Positions 1 through 11,870 of a stretch of 64,000 bases of DNA are shown here, one piece after another. The stretch's first letter is position 1. The number at the start of each line of letters is the position of its first letter. The stretch covers positions 34,113,637-34,177,636 of the forward strand of contig NC_079205.1 of NCBI RefSeq assembly GCF_026745355.1, written 5' to 3'. The notes under the pieces are model-generated. The model saw only the letters and a list, made by a program, of their open reading frames with translations. It was not told the DNA's origin and ran no database searches. Source of the DNA: Beta vulgaris subsp. vulgaris (lineage: Eukaryota; Streptophyta; Magnoliopsida; Caryophyllales; Amaranthaceae). The translations under genes were made by a program, and so were the position numbers.

Positions 1-775
1 TGAAGTCATCATAGAGATGGATCGTGCTAGAATTTGGTAAGTATGAGTTATACCTATATAAAGGTACAGTTTACTGTTGGCTAGGTTCAACAGGCAAGTT
101 AGTAAAGAATAAAAGAAGTTAAAAGGAGTCTTGAATGATAAGTTGTGAACACTTGTTAATTCTAAGATAAAAAGGAGTTCTGTGATGATTATATGATTAT
201 TGGTTATGTGTTGTGTGCTTGGTTGGTGTCAACACAAGTATTAAAAGGAATGCAACGTAAAGTGAAACGAGAATAGGTTAGAGACTTTAGACTGGTGCAC
301 GTCTAGAGTTGGACACTAAGGGTTGGGATTCATGGTGAGCGTGCCGTGGGTTTTCCTAGGATTGGATTGATCACCTTTCCTCATTAGTTAAAGGTTCCTC
401 GATATCGCAGGTCATTTTGGATTACGGAGTCATGACCGTATTTCCTATTTCAGTATAGACAATTCGTCCCATAACTATTCCATTTAAAGAAGAAATAAAA
501 GTTTAGAGTCTAGTTCAGTAAGAGTCGTCTGCAGATTATTGTATGTTTTATCATTATTTATTCCTGCAAGTTATATTTTTGTAGTATCATGTTTGGGTTA
601 TGTATGTCTGATATGTATTACTCAGCTTTGCTGATTACGTGCTTGTCTGTGTTTGTGATCATGGCTTTGCCTATTGATCCTGTGGTGATCCTTCGGGGGA
701 GCAGAGTTGAGACGGCATTGACATTACAGGTTCGAAGATGCATATCATTGGGGAATCTGGAATGGAGAGGCTCTT

Positions 776-1805
776 TGATATATATTCGATGAGTTAAATT
801 CATGGTTGTTAATTTAGAGTTTAAAATTTTATAGTCCTTGTTAATTAGGAGTCTTTTATTTCTTATAAGTTGTTATTTTAATTCCCTAAACTTGTACTAC
901 TAAGTATCATTGAGTTGTGATGAACTTAAGTTACGTACAAAGAGTCTTAGTGTCTTTAGGACTGTGCCATCCACTGTGCGATTGTACAAAGAGTCTTTTA
1001 TTTCGGTTAATGGCTTTAGGACAAAGTGTGTTAGTTGAGTCATGTAATGGGCAGCGTGTGTGCTGAATATTACAAGTCATTAGGATGTAATCTAAGTAAT
1101 GTTGTTACACGTTCAAAGGCATATGCATCAAGCAAGGAGATGGTTCCAAGAGAATAGGAAGTTGTTCCTATTTTCGTGGCATTTACAACAGCATGTTGTA
1201 CGTGTGAAACAACAATGCAGCAACCCCTATTTTGGTGGCATATCTTCTCCACATTGTTGCTGATTCATCAAGGTTAAAGTAGTGGATTGGAGCCACTCAC
1301 CCACGTCCTAAAACCAAGGGAGAAGTGCAGCAAATTGAGGGAAGTACAACAACATTCAAACGGCTAGTTTAGTGTGTTTTCCCACATTCCATTACATGGG
1401 ATCATGGACTGATTAGTTGTTAGTTAATTTAGGTTATTTTCTTTTGTATTATTTTATTTTATTTATTTTAGAAAATCAGAAAATAGGTTGTAATAGTCCT
1501 ATAAATAGCAAAGCAATGAAAGAGAAAAAGAAGGACTTTTATGATTGAAAAAAGATGTGTTTGTTTATGTTGTTTTCAGTTTTCTTTCTTGGATTAGAAA
1601 GTTAAGTGAATTCGTTCCTATGCTAGATTAGCTTTGGCAAGCTAGTTGGTGATCTTAGGTTCCTAGAGATTTCAAGGTGGTGTGTCTGTATCCTTGTTAA
1701 ATTTAAGGCTGCCATAACCGTGAGTTTTTGTGGATTCAATCACTTATGGTTATTTTCTATCCTTCTACACTTGTATGATTCGAGTGCTACTCCAATTATA
1801 CAACA
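776..1805 (+). mobile_element. solo LTR E (unidentified LTR retrotransposon) with 5-bp target duplication
   Basis: Compared with the sister units (joins at about 3698 and 5604), this unit has 1030 extra bases. They begin TGATATAT and end ATACAACA, that is TG...CA, and are flanked by CTCTT on both sides (771-775 and 1806-1810). This is the signature of an LTR left after recombination between two LTRs. It contains a TATAAATAG box, which sets the plus orientation. No PBS, polypurine tract or coding sequence is present, so its family cannot be named. Confidence 0.92.
1500..1508 (+). promoter_or_regulatory. TATA box of solo LTR E
   Basis: TATAAATAG is followed by a purine-rich stretch of the kind found at LTR transcription starts. 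Position about 725 bp into a 1030-bp LTR is plausible for a U3/R border. No transcription is shown by sequence alone. Confidence 0.5.
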
Positions 1806-2066
1806 CTCTTGTATTACTAGAACCATTTAAGTTGTTTTTCTAGGAGTTTATGTTTTCAGACAATAGTTTGAGTTGGTGTGTTTAGTTTTTGACATTGTCA
1901 TTTGGTTTCATAAGTTTTAATAAAGTTAATTTTTAATAAGTTGTTTTCCGCTGCAAAATTCTGAGAAAGCCGAAACGTTATCACACAGGCGATAATGTCT
2001 GGGTAATTCTCTAAGGTTATTATAAAAGTATTTTCAGAAAGAGAGAATTATCGGGGTGTTACAAAG

Positions 2067-2078
2067 TGGTATCAGAGC
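2067..2078 (+). other. primer binding site, array unit 1
   Basis: TGGTATCAGAGC, matching the 3' end of plant initiator methionine tRNA, lies three bases after the LTR end TGTTACA (2063). This fixes the LTR boundary of the first unit. Confidence 0.9.
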
Positions 2079-2783
2079 TTTAGGTTAGTTTATGACTTAT
2101 AGGCGCCTAACTAACTAACTAGCTTATTAAGTGACTTTAGTTTATTAAGTTACCTAGTTTATTGGTTATTTGGAGGAAACCTTAGTATTGCTCATACGTT
2201 TTGATTTCGGAAACTTTTTATAAAAACCGAAAACAAAAAATTTCGGAAGAATAGGGCTTCGAATTTCGAGTTCGGCGAAAAAAAAAAATTCGAAAAGTGC
2301 TGAGTCCGGAAAAAAAAATAAAAAAATTTCGAGTGCAGATTTTTTTTCGAGTAACTAGGTGGTCCGAATTTTTTTTTTATTTCGAAAAGTTATTTCCAGG
2401 CACTGGAGTAATATTATTTATAAAAGTGTCTGCATTATTTTTCATGCCTTTAAGGTCTATAGTATTGCATTGTGAGAATGGATAGTATAAGAAGGACATA
2501 TAAGATAGAAATATTATATGTCTGCATCAGGAAGTTAGTTCCGCATCATTATTATTTTTCTTCCCTGCAAATCTGCACATTATCATTTCTTTCTGTAATG
2601 ATGCATTATTATTATACTTCCCTGCTATTTGATGCTAATTATTTTTCTTCCCTGCTAACTGTTTTAATTCTTGCCTGCAAAGTGTATGTTTACATGCTTT
2701 GTTGTTGTTTACTCTTTTTATTTTGGGAACACGTCAGGAAGAGTGTTAAACCTTCTGGTTTATTGTGTTGTAGCTCTACGAAT

Positions 2784-2972
2784 ATGGCTACCAATCTAGG
2801 AAACTATTTTAACCCCATCGTTCTGACTGACGATGAAGCCGACGACCGTCATTCACCCATTGACCATAGGGAGTATGAAGAACTGCATTGGATAATGCGT
2901 TGTATTTTGAGGAAAGAATATGCTAGGGATGATGAAGTCATCATAGAGATGGATCGTGCTCGAATTTGGTAA
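2784..2972 (+). pseudogene. truncated leader ORF, copy 1
   Basis: Starts MATNLGNYFNPI and reads 62 codons of an acidic/polar protein of unknown function, then ends ARIW-stop because the unit jumps into LTR sequence. The same start occurs in copies 2 and 3, and only copy 3 continues. It lies between PBS and gag, where most gypsy elements have no extra gene. TTGTGTTGTAG, a splice-acceptor-like sequence, lies 11 bases before the ATG. The frame is open upstream to 2472, but that part is AT-rich leader without recognisable protein content. Confidence 0.6.
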
Positions 2973-3958
2973 GTATGAGTTATACCTATATAAAGGTACA
3001 GTTTACTGTTGGCTAGTTCAATTAGCAAGTTAGTAAAGAATAAAAAGAAGTTAAAGGAGTCTTGAATGATAAGTTGTGAACACTTGTTAATTCTAATAAA
3101 AAGGAGTTCTGTGATGATTATATGATTATTGGTTATGTGTTGTGTGCTTGGTTGGTGTCAACACAAGTATTAAAAGGAATGCAAAGTAAAGTGAAACGAG
3201 AATAGGTTAGAGACTTTAGACTGGTGCACGTCTAGAGTTGGACACTAAGGGTTGGGATTCATGGTGAGCGTGCCGTGGGTTTTCCTAGGATTGGATTGAT
3301 CACCTTTCCTCATTAGTTAAAGGTTCCTCGATATCGCAGGTCATTTGGATTACGGAGTCATGACGTATTTCCTATTTCAGTATAGACAATTCGTCCCATA
3401 ACTATTCCATTTAAAGAAGAAATAAAAGTTTAGAGTCTAGTTCAGTAAGAGTCGTCTGCAGATTATTGTATGTTTTATTATTATTTATTCCTGCAAGTTA
3501 TATTTTTGTAGTATCATGTTTAGGGTTATGTATGTCTGATATGTATTACTCAGCTTTGCTGATTACGTGCTTGTTGTGTTTGTGATCATGGCTTTGCCTA
3601 TTGATCCTGTGGTGATCCTTCGGGGGAGCAGAGTTGAGACGGCATTGACATTACAGGTTCGAAGATGCATATCATTGGGGAATCTGGAATGGAGAGGCTC
3701 TTGTATTACTAGAACCATTTAAGTTGTTTTTCTAGGAGTTTATGTTTTCAGACAATAGTTTGAGTTGGTGTGTTTAGTTTTTGACATTGTCATTTGGTTT
3801 CATAAGTTTTAATAAAGTTAATTTTTAATAAGTTGTTTTCCGCTACAAAATTCTGAGTAAGCCGAAACGTTATCACACAGGCGATAATGCCTGGGTAATT
3901 CTCTAAGGTTATTATAAAAGTATTTTCAGAAAGAGAGAATTATCGGGGTGTTACAAAG

Positions 3959-3970
3959 TGGTATCAGAGC
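3959..3970 (+). other. primer binding site, array unit 2
   Basis: Second copy of TGGTATCAGAGC, three bases after the LTR end at 3955. It belongs to a repeated unit without an attached complete element. Confidence 0.9.
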
Positions 3971-4681
3971 TTTAGGTTAGTTTATGACTTATAGGCGCCT
4001 AACTAACTAACTAACTAGCTTATTAAGTGACTTTAGTTTATTAAGTTACCTAGCTTATTGGTTATTTGGAGGAAACCTTAGTATTGCTCCTACGTTTTGA
4101 TTTCGGAAACTTTTTATTAAAACCGAAAAAAAAAATTTCGGAAGAATAGGGCTTCGAATTTCGAGTTCGGCGAAAAAAAAAAATTCGAAAAGTGCTGAGT
4201 CCGGAAAAAAAAATAAAAAAATTTCGAGTGCAGATTTTTTTTCGAGTAACTAGGTGGTCCGAAATTTTTTTTTATTTCGAAAAGTTATTTCCAGGCACTG
4301 GAGTAATATTATTTATAAAAGTGTCTGCATTAAATTTCATGCCTTTAAGGTCTATAGTATTGCATTGTGAGAATGGATAGTATAAGAAGGACATATAAGA
4401 TAGAAATATTATATGTCTGCATAAGGAAGTTAGTTCAGCATCATTATTATTTTTCTTCCCTGCAAATCTGCACATTATCATTTCTTTCTGTAATGATGCA
4501 TTATTATTATACTTCCCTGCTATTGATGCATAATTATTTTTCTTCCCTGCTAACTGTTTATGATTCTTGCCTGCAAAGTGTATGTTTACATGCTTTGTTG
4601 TTGTTTACCTCTTTTTATTTGTGGGAACACGTCAGGAAGAGTGCTAAACCTTCTGGTTTATTGTGTTGTAGCTCTACGAAT

Positions 4682-4870
4682 ATGGCTACCAATCTAGGAA
4701 ACTATTTTAACCCCATCGTTCTGACTGACGATGAAGCTGACGACCGTCATCCACCCATTGACCATAGGGAGTATGAAGAACTGCATTGGATAATGCGTTG
4801 TATTTTGAGGAAAGAATATGCTAGGGATGATGAAGTCATCATAGAGATGGATCGTGCTAGAATTTGGTAA
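4682..4870 (+). pseudogene. truncated leader ORF, copy 2
   Basis: Near-identical to the copy at 2784, differing by few substitutions (for example HPPIDH for HSPIDH). It is cut at the same junction with the LTR, so the break predates multiplication of the units. Confidence 0.6.
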
Positions 4871-5861
4871 GTATGAGTTATACCTATATAAAGGTACAGT
4901 TTACTGTTGGCTAGGTTCAACAGGCAAGTTAGTAAAGAATAAAAAGAAGTTAAAGGAGTCTTGAATGATAAGTTGTGAACACTTGTTAATTCTAAGATAA
5001 AAAGGAGTTATGTGATGATTATATGATTATTGGTTATGTGTTGTGTGCTTGGTTGGTGTCAACACAAGTATTAAAAGGAATGCAACGTAAAGTGAAACGA
5101 GAATAGGTTAGAGACTTTAGACTGGTGCACGTCTAGAGTTGGACACTAAGGGTTGGGATTCATGGTGAGCGTGCCGTGGGTTTTCCTAGGATTGGATTGA
5201 TCACCTTTCCACATTAGTTAAAGGTTCCTCAATATCGCAGGTCATTTTGGATTACGGAGTCATGACCGTATTTCCTATTTCAGTATAGACAATTCGTCCC
5301 ATAACTATTCCATTTAAAGAAGAAATAAAAGTTTAGAGTCTAGTTCAGTAAGAGTCGTCTGCAGATTATTGTATGTTTTATTATTATTTATTCCTACAAG
5401 TTATATTTTTGTAGTATCATGTTTAGGGTTATGTATGTCTGATATGTATTACTCAGCTTTGCTGATTACGTGCTTGTCTGTGTTTGTGATCATGGCTTTG
5501 CCTATTGATCCTGTGGTGATCCTTCGGGGAGCAGAGTTGAGACGGCATTGACATTACAGGTTCGAAGATGCATATCATTGGGGAATCTGGAATGGAGAGG
5601 CTCTTGTATTACTAGAACCATTTAAGTTGTTTTTCTAGGAGTTTATGTTTTCAGACAATAGTTTGAGTTGGTGTGTTTAGTTTTTGACATTGTCATTTGG
5701 TTTCATAAGTTTTAATAAAGTTAATTTTTAATAAGTTGGTTTCCGCTGCAAAATTCTGAGTAAGCCGAAACGTTATCACACAGGCGATAATGCCTGGGTA
5801 ATTCTCTAAGGTTATTATAAAAGTATTTTCAGAAAGAGAGAATTATCGGGGTGTTACAAAG

Positions 5862-5873
5862 TGGTATCAGAGC
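5862..5873 (+). other. primer binding site, array unit 3 (adjacent to the body of element A)
   Basis: Third TGGTATCAGAGC, three bases after the LTR end at 5858. It is the only one of the three followed by the leader, gag and pol of element A. Confidence 0.9.
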
Positions 5874-6589
5874 TTTAGGTTAGTTTATGACTTATAGGCG
5901 CTAACTAACTAACTAACTAGCTTATTAAGTGACTTTAGCTTATTAAGTTACCTAGCTTATTGGTTATTTGGAGGAAACCTTAGTATTGCTCCTACGTTTT
6001 GATTTCGGAAACTTTTTATAAAAACCGAAAAAAAAAATTTCGGAAGAATAGGGCTTCGAATTTCGAGTTCGGCGAAAAAAAAAAATTCGAAAAGTGCTGA
6101 GTCCGGAAAAAAAAAATAAAAAAAACTAAAAAAATTTCGAGTGCAGATTTTTTTTCGAGTGATTAGGTGGTCCGAATTTTTTTTTTATTTCGAAAAGTTA
6201 TTTCCAGGCACTGGAGTAATATTATTTATAAAAGTGTCTGCATTATTTTTCATGCCTTTAAGGTTTATAGTATTGCATTGTGAGAATGGTAGTATAAGAA
6301 GGGCAATAAGATAGAAATATTATATGTCTGCATCAGGAAGTTAGTTCAGCATCATTATTATTTTTCTTCCCTGCAAATCTGCACATTATCATTTCTTTCT
6401 GTAATGATGCATAATTATTATACTTCCCTGGTATTGATGCATAAATTTTTCTTCCCTGCTAACTGTTTATAATTTTGCTTGCAAAGTGTATGTTTACATG
6501 CTTTGTTGTTGTTTACCTCTTTTTATTTGTGGGAACACGTCAGGAAGAGTGCTAAACCTTCTGGTTTATTGTGTTGTAGCTCTACGAAT

Positions 6590-6970
6590 ATGGCTGCCAA
6601 TCTAGGAAACTATTTAAACCCATCGTTCTGACTGACGATGAAGCGACGACCGTCATCCACCCATTGACCATAGGGAGTATGAAGAACTGCATTGGATAAT
6701 GCGTTGTATTTTGAGGAAAGAATATGCTAGGGATGATGAAGTCATCATAGAGATGGATCGTGCTAGAGGTACTACTAGGGAGGATATTTATGATGCATGT
6801 ATGAGGATTGAATCGAACCTGAAGAAGACTAGACACCATACCTATTAGAAGCGTCTAAGATTCAGAGGAAATGTTATCGATTACTATGAGATGAAGAAGA
6901 GGATGAAGCTAGTGATGAAACTTCAGACCTCAGCAATATAAGGAAGACAAGGATAAGGATGGCAATGTAG
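6590..6970 (+). pseudogene. leader ORF of element A, full-length but frameshifted
   Basis: Third copy of the MATNLG/MAANLG start; this one continues past 6770 (GTTREDIYDAC...). Short deletions in the first 80 bases break the frame compared with the other copies, and a TAG follows HTY near 6846, where a Gln codon would need one transition. The 3' end in another frame is acidic (EEDEASDETSD). An acidic tail is also coded at the same place in elements B and C, which suggests a shared, unnamed leader protein. I know no family name for it, and it may be non-essential. Confidence 0.5.
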
Positions 6971-7449
6971 TGCCATAGTATATATACTTATATATTTTAT
7001 TATATATATACATATAGATATACATAAGGTTTTAGTTATAAGAATAATGTTGGATATGTACCAACAAGACAAAGGTGTTTTTTAGATTATCATTTTAGGA
7101 AAAATATAATATTGTGTGTTTTTTATTTCACATTTTTTCCCTTCTATGGAAGAATAAAAATATAGTTTGTTTTATTGAAGGAGTAAGAATTTATTTTGGG
7201 CACGTAAGGGAAATATTTTTATTTATTTTTATTTTCATTATGTGATTTAATTTTCTTGCTCAATCATTTCATGTGATATGAATTTATTACGTGAACAATT
7301 ATTGAATATTAGAGAACATTCATTTGAAACTTAGTGAAATTGTATGTTGATGCGATCTTTAATGATCAAATCAAGTTGCTTGCTTAGATGACTATGTAAG
7401 TTTTCTGGAACCTGAGTAGAGTTATATTACTTTCAGGTCCCGAAGTAGA
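6971..7449 (+). other. leader-to-gag spacer of element A
   Basis: AT-rich, with a TA-rich run near 6980-7025 and no coding content. Just before gag there is a pyrimidine-rich stretch and TTACTTTCAG at about 7428-7437, resembling a splice acceptor 12 bases before the gag ATG. Confidence 0.6.
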
Positions 7450-8530
7450 ATGGCTAACAACACTGAACTAGCTGATGCTATTCGCCTCTTGGCGGAGAAA
7501 CTGAATCAGGACAAGGTCGAACGTCCAGAGACTGCTGGAGAGATGCGAAAGACTGCCAAAGTGAAACCACCTTTTTAAGGGACAAGCTGACCCTACCTTC
7601 CTAGAAACTGGATTAGGGAATTTGAAAATTATTTGAGGTAGTGAATTGCCCTGCTAACATGAGAGTAGGCAGGCTGTTTTATACCTAAAGGATGAGGCTG
7701 ATTTGTGGTGGAGAGAAAAGGGGCTAGATTGAGTGCTGCTGAGGGATTCAATTGGGAAGCCTTTGTGATTGTGCTGAGAGGAAAGTTTTACCCTGCCTTC
7801 ATGAGAAACAGAAAGTCAAGAGTTCATAACCTTAGAATGGGTAGTATGACTATTTCTGAATACTATAGTAAGTTCATAACCTGTCTAGGTTTGCACCTGA
7901 GGTGGTAGCTACTGAGGAGCTTAAGGCTCAGAGGTTCGAACAGGGTTGACTGATGAAATCCAGCTGGGATTAGGGGGTGAGACCTTTACATCTTAGATTG
8001 GTGTATGGGAGAGCTTCACATATTTATGGTTGCAATCAAGGAGGAAAGAAGAATGGATAGTTGGTGAAAAGAGAAAAGAGGTTAGTACTGGGGAAACCAA
8101 GGTAACTTTAAGAAAAACCGGAATGAAAATGGGAATTACCAAGGAAGGAACAACCAGGATAACGTAGTCAGGGCAGACCTGAGAGAGTTCACAATTGCAA
8201 GTTGTGTGACAAAAACCATCCTGGGAGAGACTGTAAGGGAGATATGGTGACATGTCATTATTGCCAGAAAAGGGTCACAGAGAGTATGAGTGCTTCGATA
8301 AGCACGGAAAAGGGTTGAAGACTCAGGGAAATAGTAATCAGGCGATCGGGTCAATCAGATAGGGAACCAGGGTCCTAAGCCTGGAGGTCAGAATAACCAA
8401 GGAAACATAGTAGGCCTACTGCTAATGAAATCCTACCCAGAACAACCTGCAGGAAAAGTGTTCGTGATGAGTCATAGCGAAGCAGAAAGATCTGCGGATG
8501 TGGTAACTGGTAATTTCTCTAGTTAAAACG
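7450..8530 (+). pseudogene. gag of element A (frameshifted)
   Basis: Begins MANNTELADAIRLLAEKL. It contains the Retrotrans_gag core, including NWEAFVIVLRGKFYP near 7756-7800, then a basic Asn-rich stretch and a nucleocapsid region near 8199-8310 with CKLCDKNHPGRDC followed by a CHYC zinc knuckle. Gag forms the particle and packages element RNA in the cytoplasm. The frame is broken repeatedly, for example after KVKPPF near 7576 and within the knuckle at about 8271, each fitting loss of one base from a run. The start is chosen because the N-terminal helix matches the position and style of gag in element C. Confidence 0.85.
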
Positions 8531-8959
8531 TTATTTGATTCGGGGGCGACCTATTCTTTTATTTCGCCTTCTGTTCTAAAGAGTCTGGGATTAGTAAAGT
8601 ATGAGTAATTGACTTGTCTGTTAGTATTCCTACGGGGAAGTCGTTAAGTGTACTAAGTTGTTCAAGAACTTCCTTTGAAGATAGGAGGGAGTGTCTTTCC
8701 ATCCGATTTAATCGAGTTTAACTTAGGAGATTTAGATGTGATTCTTGGGATGAACTGGTTGAGTCATTACAAGGCCAGGATCGATTGTGAAGTTCAAAAA
8801 GTAGTGTTGAGAAACCCTTCGGGAAAATTGACCTCATATAGACGATTTGGGAAACCTAAAAACTTTGGAGTGATCTCTGCTATGCAAGTGCAGAAGTTGA
8901 TGAGAAAGGGGTGTGAGCTGTTTTTCTGTAGCGTGCAAGATGTGAGTAGAAGAAGCTGA
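8520..8959 (+). pseudogene. protease and protease-RT linker of element A
   Basis: Near 8523-8560 a frame reads TLFDSGATYSF, an aspartic protease active site (D-S-G) of the retropepsin type that processes the Gag-Pol polyprotein. It is followed at 8675-8959 by the conserved linker with SDLIEFNLGDLDVILGMNWL, typical of plant gypsy elements just before RT. Two frames are needed to read it. The active-site triplet itself is intact, unlike in element B. Confidence 0.85.
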
Positions 8960-8983
8960 GTTAAAACTTGAGGATGTTCCATA

Positions 8984-9901
8984 GTGAATGAGTTTATGGA
9001 CGTATTTCCGAGTGAAATTTCAGGTATGCCGCCTGCAAGAGCTGTTGAGTTTACCATAGACTTAGTTCCTGGAACTGCACCTATATCTAAGGCACCTTAT
9101 AGAATGGCACCTCCTGAGATGAGTGAGTTAAAGACGCAATTGCAAGAACTTTTGGATAAGGGTTATATCAGACCTAGTGCATCGCCTTGGGGAGCTCCTG
9201 TTTGTTCGTGAAGAAAAAGGATGGGAGTATGAGTTATGTATAGACTATAGGGAGTTGAACAATGTTACCATCAAAAACAAGTACCCTTTGCCTAGAATAG
9301 ATGACCTATTCGATCAACTGAATGGAGCGAGTGTGTTCTCGAAGATTGACTTACGTTCAGGATATCATCAATTGAGGGTAGCGATAAGGATGTACCTAAG
9401 ACTGCCTTTAGAACGCGTTATGGTCACTACGAGTTCACTGTAATGCCATTTGGGTTAACCAATGCTCCTGCTATATTTATGGACTTGATGAATAGATCTT
9501 TCATGAGTTTTTGATAAGTTCGTAGTGGTTTTCATTGATGACATTTTGATAATTCGAGGAATGAAACCGAGCATGATGAACATTTGAGGATTATTTTGGA
9601 GACCTTGAGAAGAACCAACTATATGCCAAGTTCTCTAAGTGTGAGTTTCGTTTGGAGAAAGTAGCATTTTGGGTCATTTTGTGTCTAAGGAAGGAGTCTC
9701 GTAGATCCTGCAAGATTCAAGCTGTGAGTGAGTGGCCAACTCCAAAGAGTGTGTCTGACATTAGGAGTTTCTTGGGTTTAGCTGGCTATTATAGGAGATT
9801 TGTGAGAGATTTCTCGAAGATAGCAAGACCTATGACTAATTTGATGAAAAAGGAGTCCAAGTTTGAGTGGAATGAGAAGTGTGAGGAAGCTTTCAGATCT
9901 T
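8984..9901 (+). pseudogene. reverse transcriptase of element A
   Basis: RT domain copying genomic RNA into cDNA. Recognisable in order: the [13 protein letters not shown] motif (about 9084), [41 protein letters not shown] (from about 9240), [11 protein letters not shown], and the catalytic FIDDIL block near 9532-9549. The connection region at 9723-9900 has FLGLAGYYRRFVRDF. A T missing from the run at about 9201 shifts the frame after APV, and more deletions occur near 9385, 9500 and 9610. Catalytic Asp codons are present, so the breaks are the main defect. Confidence 0.9.
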
Positions 9902-10320
9902 GAAGGATCGTTTAACCACTGCACCTGTTTAACCCTACCTGATGGGAATGAGGGATTTGAGGTCTATAGTGATGCTTCGAAAAATGGTTTGGGTTGTGTG
10001 TTGCAACAGAATGGTAAGGTAATAGCTTATGCGTCGCGTCAATTGAAACCTTATGAGGCTAATTACCCTACCCATGATCTAGAGTTAGCTGCCATAGTTT
10101 TTGCATTGAAGATTTGGAGACATTATCTTTATGGAGCAACTTGCAAGATATTTACAGACCATAAGAGTTTGAAGTACATATTTACCCAAAAAGACTTGAA
10201 TATGAGGCAAAGAAGATGGCTAGAGTTGATTAAGGATTAGATCTAGATATCCAGTATCATGAGGGGAAAGCAAATGTGGTTGCTGACGCCTTGAGTCGAA
10301 AATCGAGTCATAGCTTTAAT
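9902..10320 (+). pseudogene. RNase H of element A
   Basis: RNase H degrades the RNA strand of RNA-DNA hybrids. [15 protein letters not shown] supplies the first Asp, [14 protein letters not shown] the Glu and [11 protein letters not shown] the second Asp; [14 protein letters not shown] closes the domain at about 10260-10300. One break occurs at about 10239 (a base missing in KDY). The domain reads well over 105 residues and is the best preserved part of pol. Confidence 0.9.
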
Positions 10321-10479
10321 GCTTTGATAGTCCCTGAGCAGTTGTGTAAGGATATGAAAAGGTTGAACCTAGAAATTTTAAATCCTGGGGAAAGTGAGGC
10401 TAGACTTAGTAATCTTTCTTTGGGAGTGTCAGTTTTCGAGAGATTATTGAGGGTCAAGTCGGGGATGAGCATCTAGACA

Positions 10480-11660
10480 AGATAAGAGAAAATGAAGCAA
10501 GGTAAGGAAGTAGACTTCAAGATTCATGATGATGGGAGTCTAAGGTTTAAAGGGAGGTGGTGTGTACCACAGAAGTGCAATGACCTTAAGAGACGTCTTA
10601 TGGACGAGGGGCATATTCTGTGCACCCTGGGGGTGACAAGTGTATAAAGACTTAAGGTGATCTATTGGTGGCCGAACATGAAGCGAGAGTAGCTGAGTAT
10701 GTGTCTAAGTGTCTAACCTGTCAGAAAGTGAAGATAGACCATAAGAGACCCATGGGGAAAGTTCAATCTAGAGGTTCCTGGATGGAAGTGGGATTCTATT
10801 TCTATGGACTTTGTGACTGCCTTACCCAAGTCGAGAGTGGAAATGACACCATTTGGGTTATTGTGGATAGACTGACCAAGTCCGCTGTTTTCATACCTAT
10901 TAAGGAGACATGGAAAAAGAAGCAACTCGCTACAACCTATATCAAGCATGTAGTGAAATTGCATGGAGTTCCAAAGGACATTATCTCGGATCGTGACTCT
11001 AGATTTCTATCAAGTTTTGGAAAAAGGTCCAATCAAACCTTGGGACAACATTAAAATGAGTACCGCCTTTCACCCTGCGACCGATGGTCAGACTGAGAGG
11101 ACTAACAAACTATGGAGGATATGTTGGAGCTTGTGCATTAATTTTCAAGGAAGTTGGGAGGACCAATTAGATTTGATTGAGTTTTCTTACAACAATAGTT
11201 ACCATGCGAGTATAAAGATGGCACCTTTTGAGGCTTATATGGACGGAAGTGTAGAAGTCCCATTTGCTGGAATGACTTAGTGAGAATTATTTTGGGGACT
11301 GAATTCATTGAGGAGACCGTCAAGAATGTTAGATTATTCAGGCTCGAATTCAAGCTGCGCAAGATAGGCAGAAGAGTTATGCAGATTTAAAACGTCGGAA
11401 GATGAGTTGCTGTAGGTGATAAAGTATTCCTGAAAGTATCACCCACTAAAGGCGTTATGAGATTTGGGAAAAAGGGCAAGCTAGTGCTAAATATGTAGGC
11501 CCATATGAGATTTTGGAGCGCATTGGGAAAGTAGCTTATAGATTGGCATTGCCAATGGAGTTTGAAAAGATGCATGATGTGTTTCATATATCCCAACTTA
11601 AGCGCTATATCCCTGATGAGCGCCATGTGTTAGAGCCTGAAGAGTTCAGATAGATAGTAG
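10480..11660 (+). pseudogene. integrase of element A
   Basis: Integrase joins cDNA ends to target DNA. The zinc-binding region around 10600-10740 includes KCLTCQKVKIDHKRP. The catalytic core runs to about 11280 with the first Asp in SMDFVTAL (other frame near 10800), the second in IISDRDSRF (10979-10996) and the Glu in HPATDGQTERT (11070-11103). It is followed by LDLIEFSYNNSYHASIKMAPFEA. The C-terminal part includes [21 protein letters not shown] and LKRYIPDE at about 11530-11620. Several single-base gaps break the frame, but the D-D-E residues remain. Confidence 0.9.
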
Positions 11661-11861
11661 CCTCACTATATAGGAAAGACCTGTCAAGATTCTCGACAGG
11701 AAAGTGCGTAGTACGCGAACAAGGATGTTCATATTGTCAAAGTTCTTTGGTCTAACCACGAGTCAGAAGAGGCAACGTGGGAAGCCGAAGAGGATATGAA
11801 GAAAAAGTATCCAGACCTATTCCTTGAGGTGAGTTACGAGGGCGTAACTCGTTTTCTTTAA
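11661..11861 (+). pseudogene. chromodomain-like C-terminus of element A polyprotein
   Basis: After frame correction in reading only, the end of pol contains the pattern KVLWSNHESEEATWEAEEDM at about 11739-11799 and ends before a TAA near 11859. This matches the chromodomain-like tail of Tekay/Del chromoviruses, thought to steer integration to heterochromatin. It overlaps the first pre-PPT hairpin at 11831-11850. Confidence 0.75.
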
Positions 11862-11870
11862 GGGGGGTAG
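11831..11870 (+). promoter_or_regulatory. hairpin plus first polypurine-like tract of element A
   Basis: GAGTTACG / loop AGGG / CGTAACTC gives a perfect 8-bp stem at 11831-11850, followed at 11860-11870 by AAGGGGGGTAG. This resembles the functional polypurine tract 270 bp downstream but is not followed by an LTR. It may be a duplicate or central tract. Confidence 0.6.

Larger units (their letters stand above)
1..6769 (+). repeat. tandem array of [3' LTR part - PBS - leader ORF start] units, about 1.9 kb each
   Basis: The motif TGAAGTCATCATAGAG recurs at 1, 2933, 4831 and 6737, giving units of 2932, 1898 and 1906 bp. The long unit contains a 1030-bp solo LTR, so the original period is about 1.9 kb. 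Each unit runs from an LTR position equivalent to 13616 through the LTR end and PBS into the leader ORF. There the sequence jumps back to the same LTR position (junctions near 31, 2963 and 4861). Only the last unit continues into the rest of the element at 6770. Leader (GCTAGA) and LTR (ATTTGG) share about one base at the join, which suggests illegitimate recombination followed by unequal exchange. Confidence 0.9.

Noticed and set aside
2297..2485. Open frame repeated at 4192 with Lys/Phe-rich product
   Set aside because: Low-complexity A and T runs in the untranslated leader of element A; repeated only because the unit is repeated.
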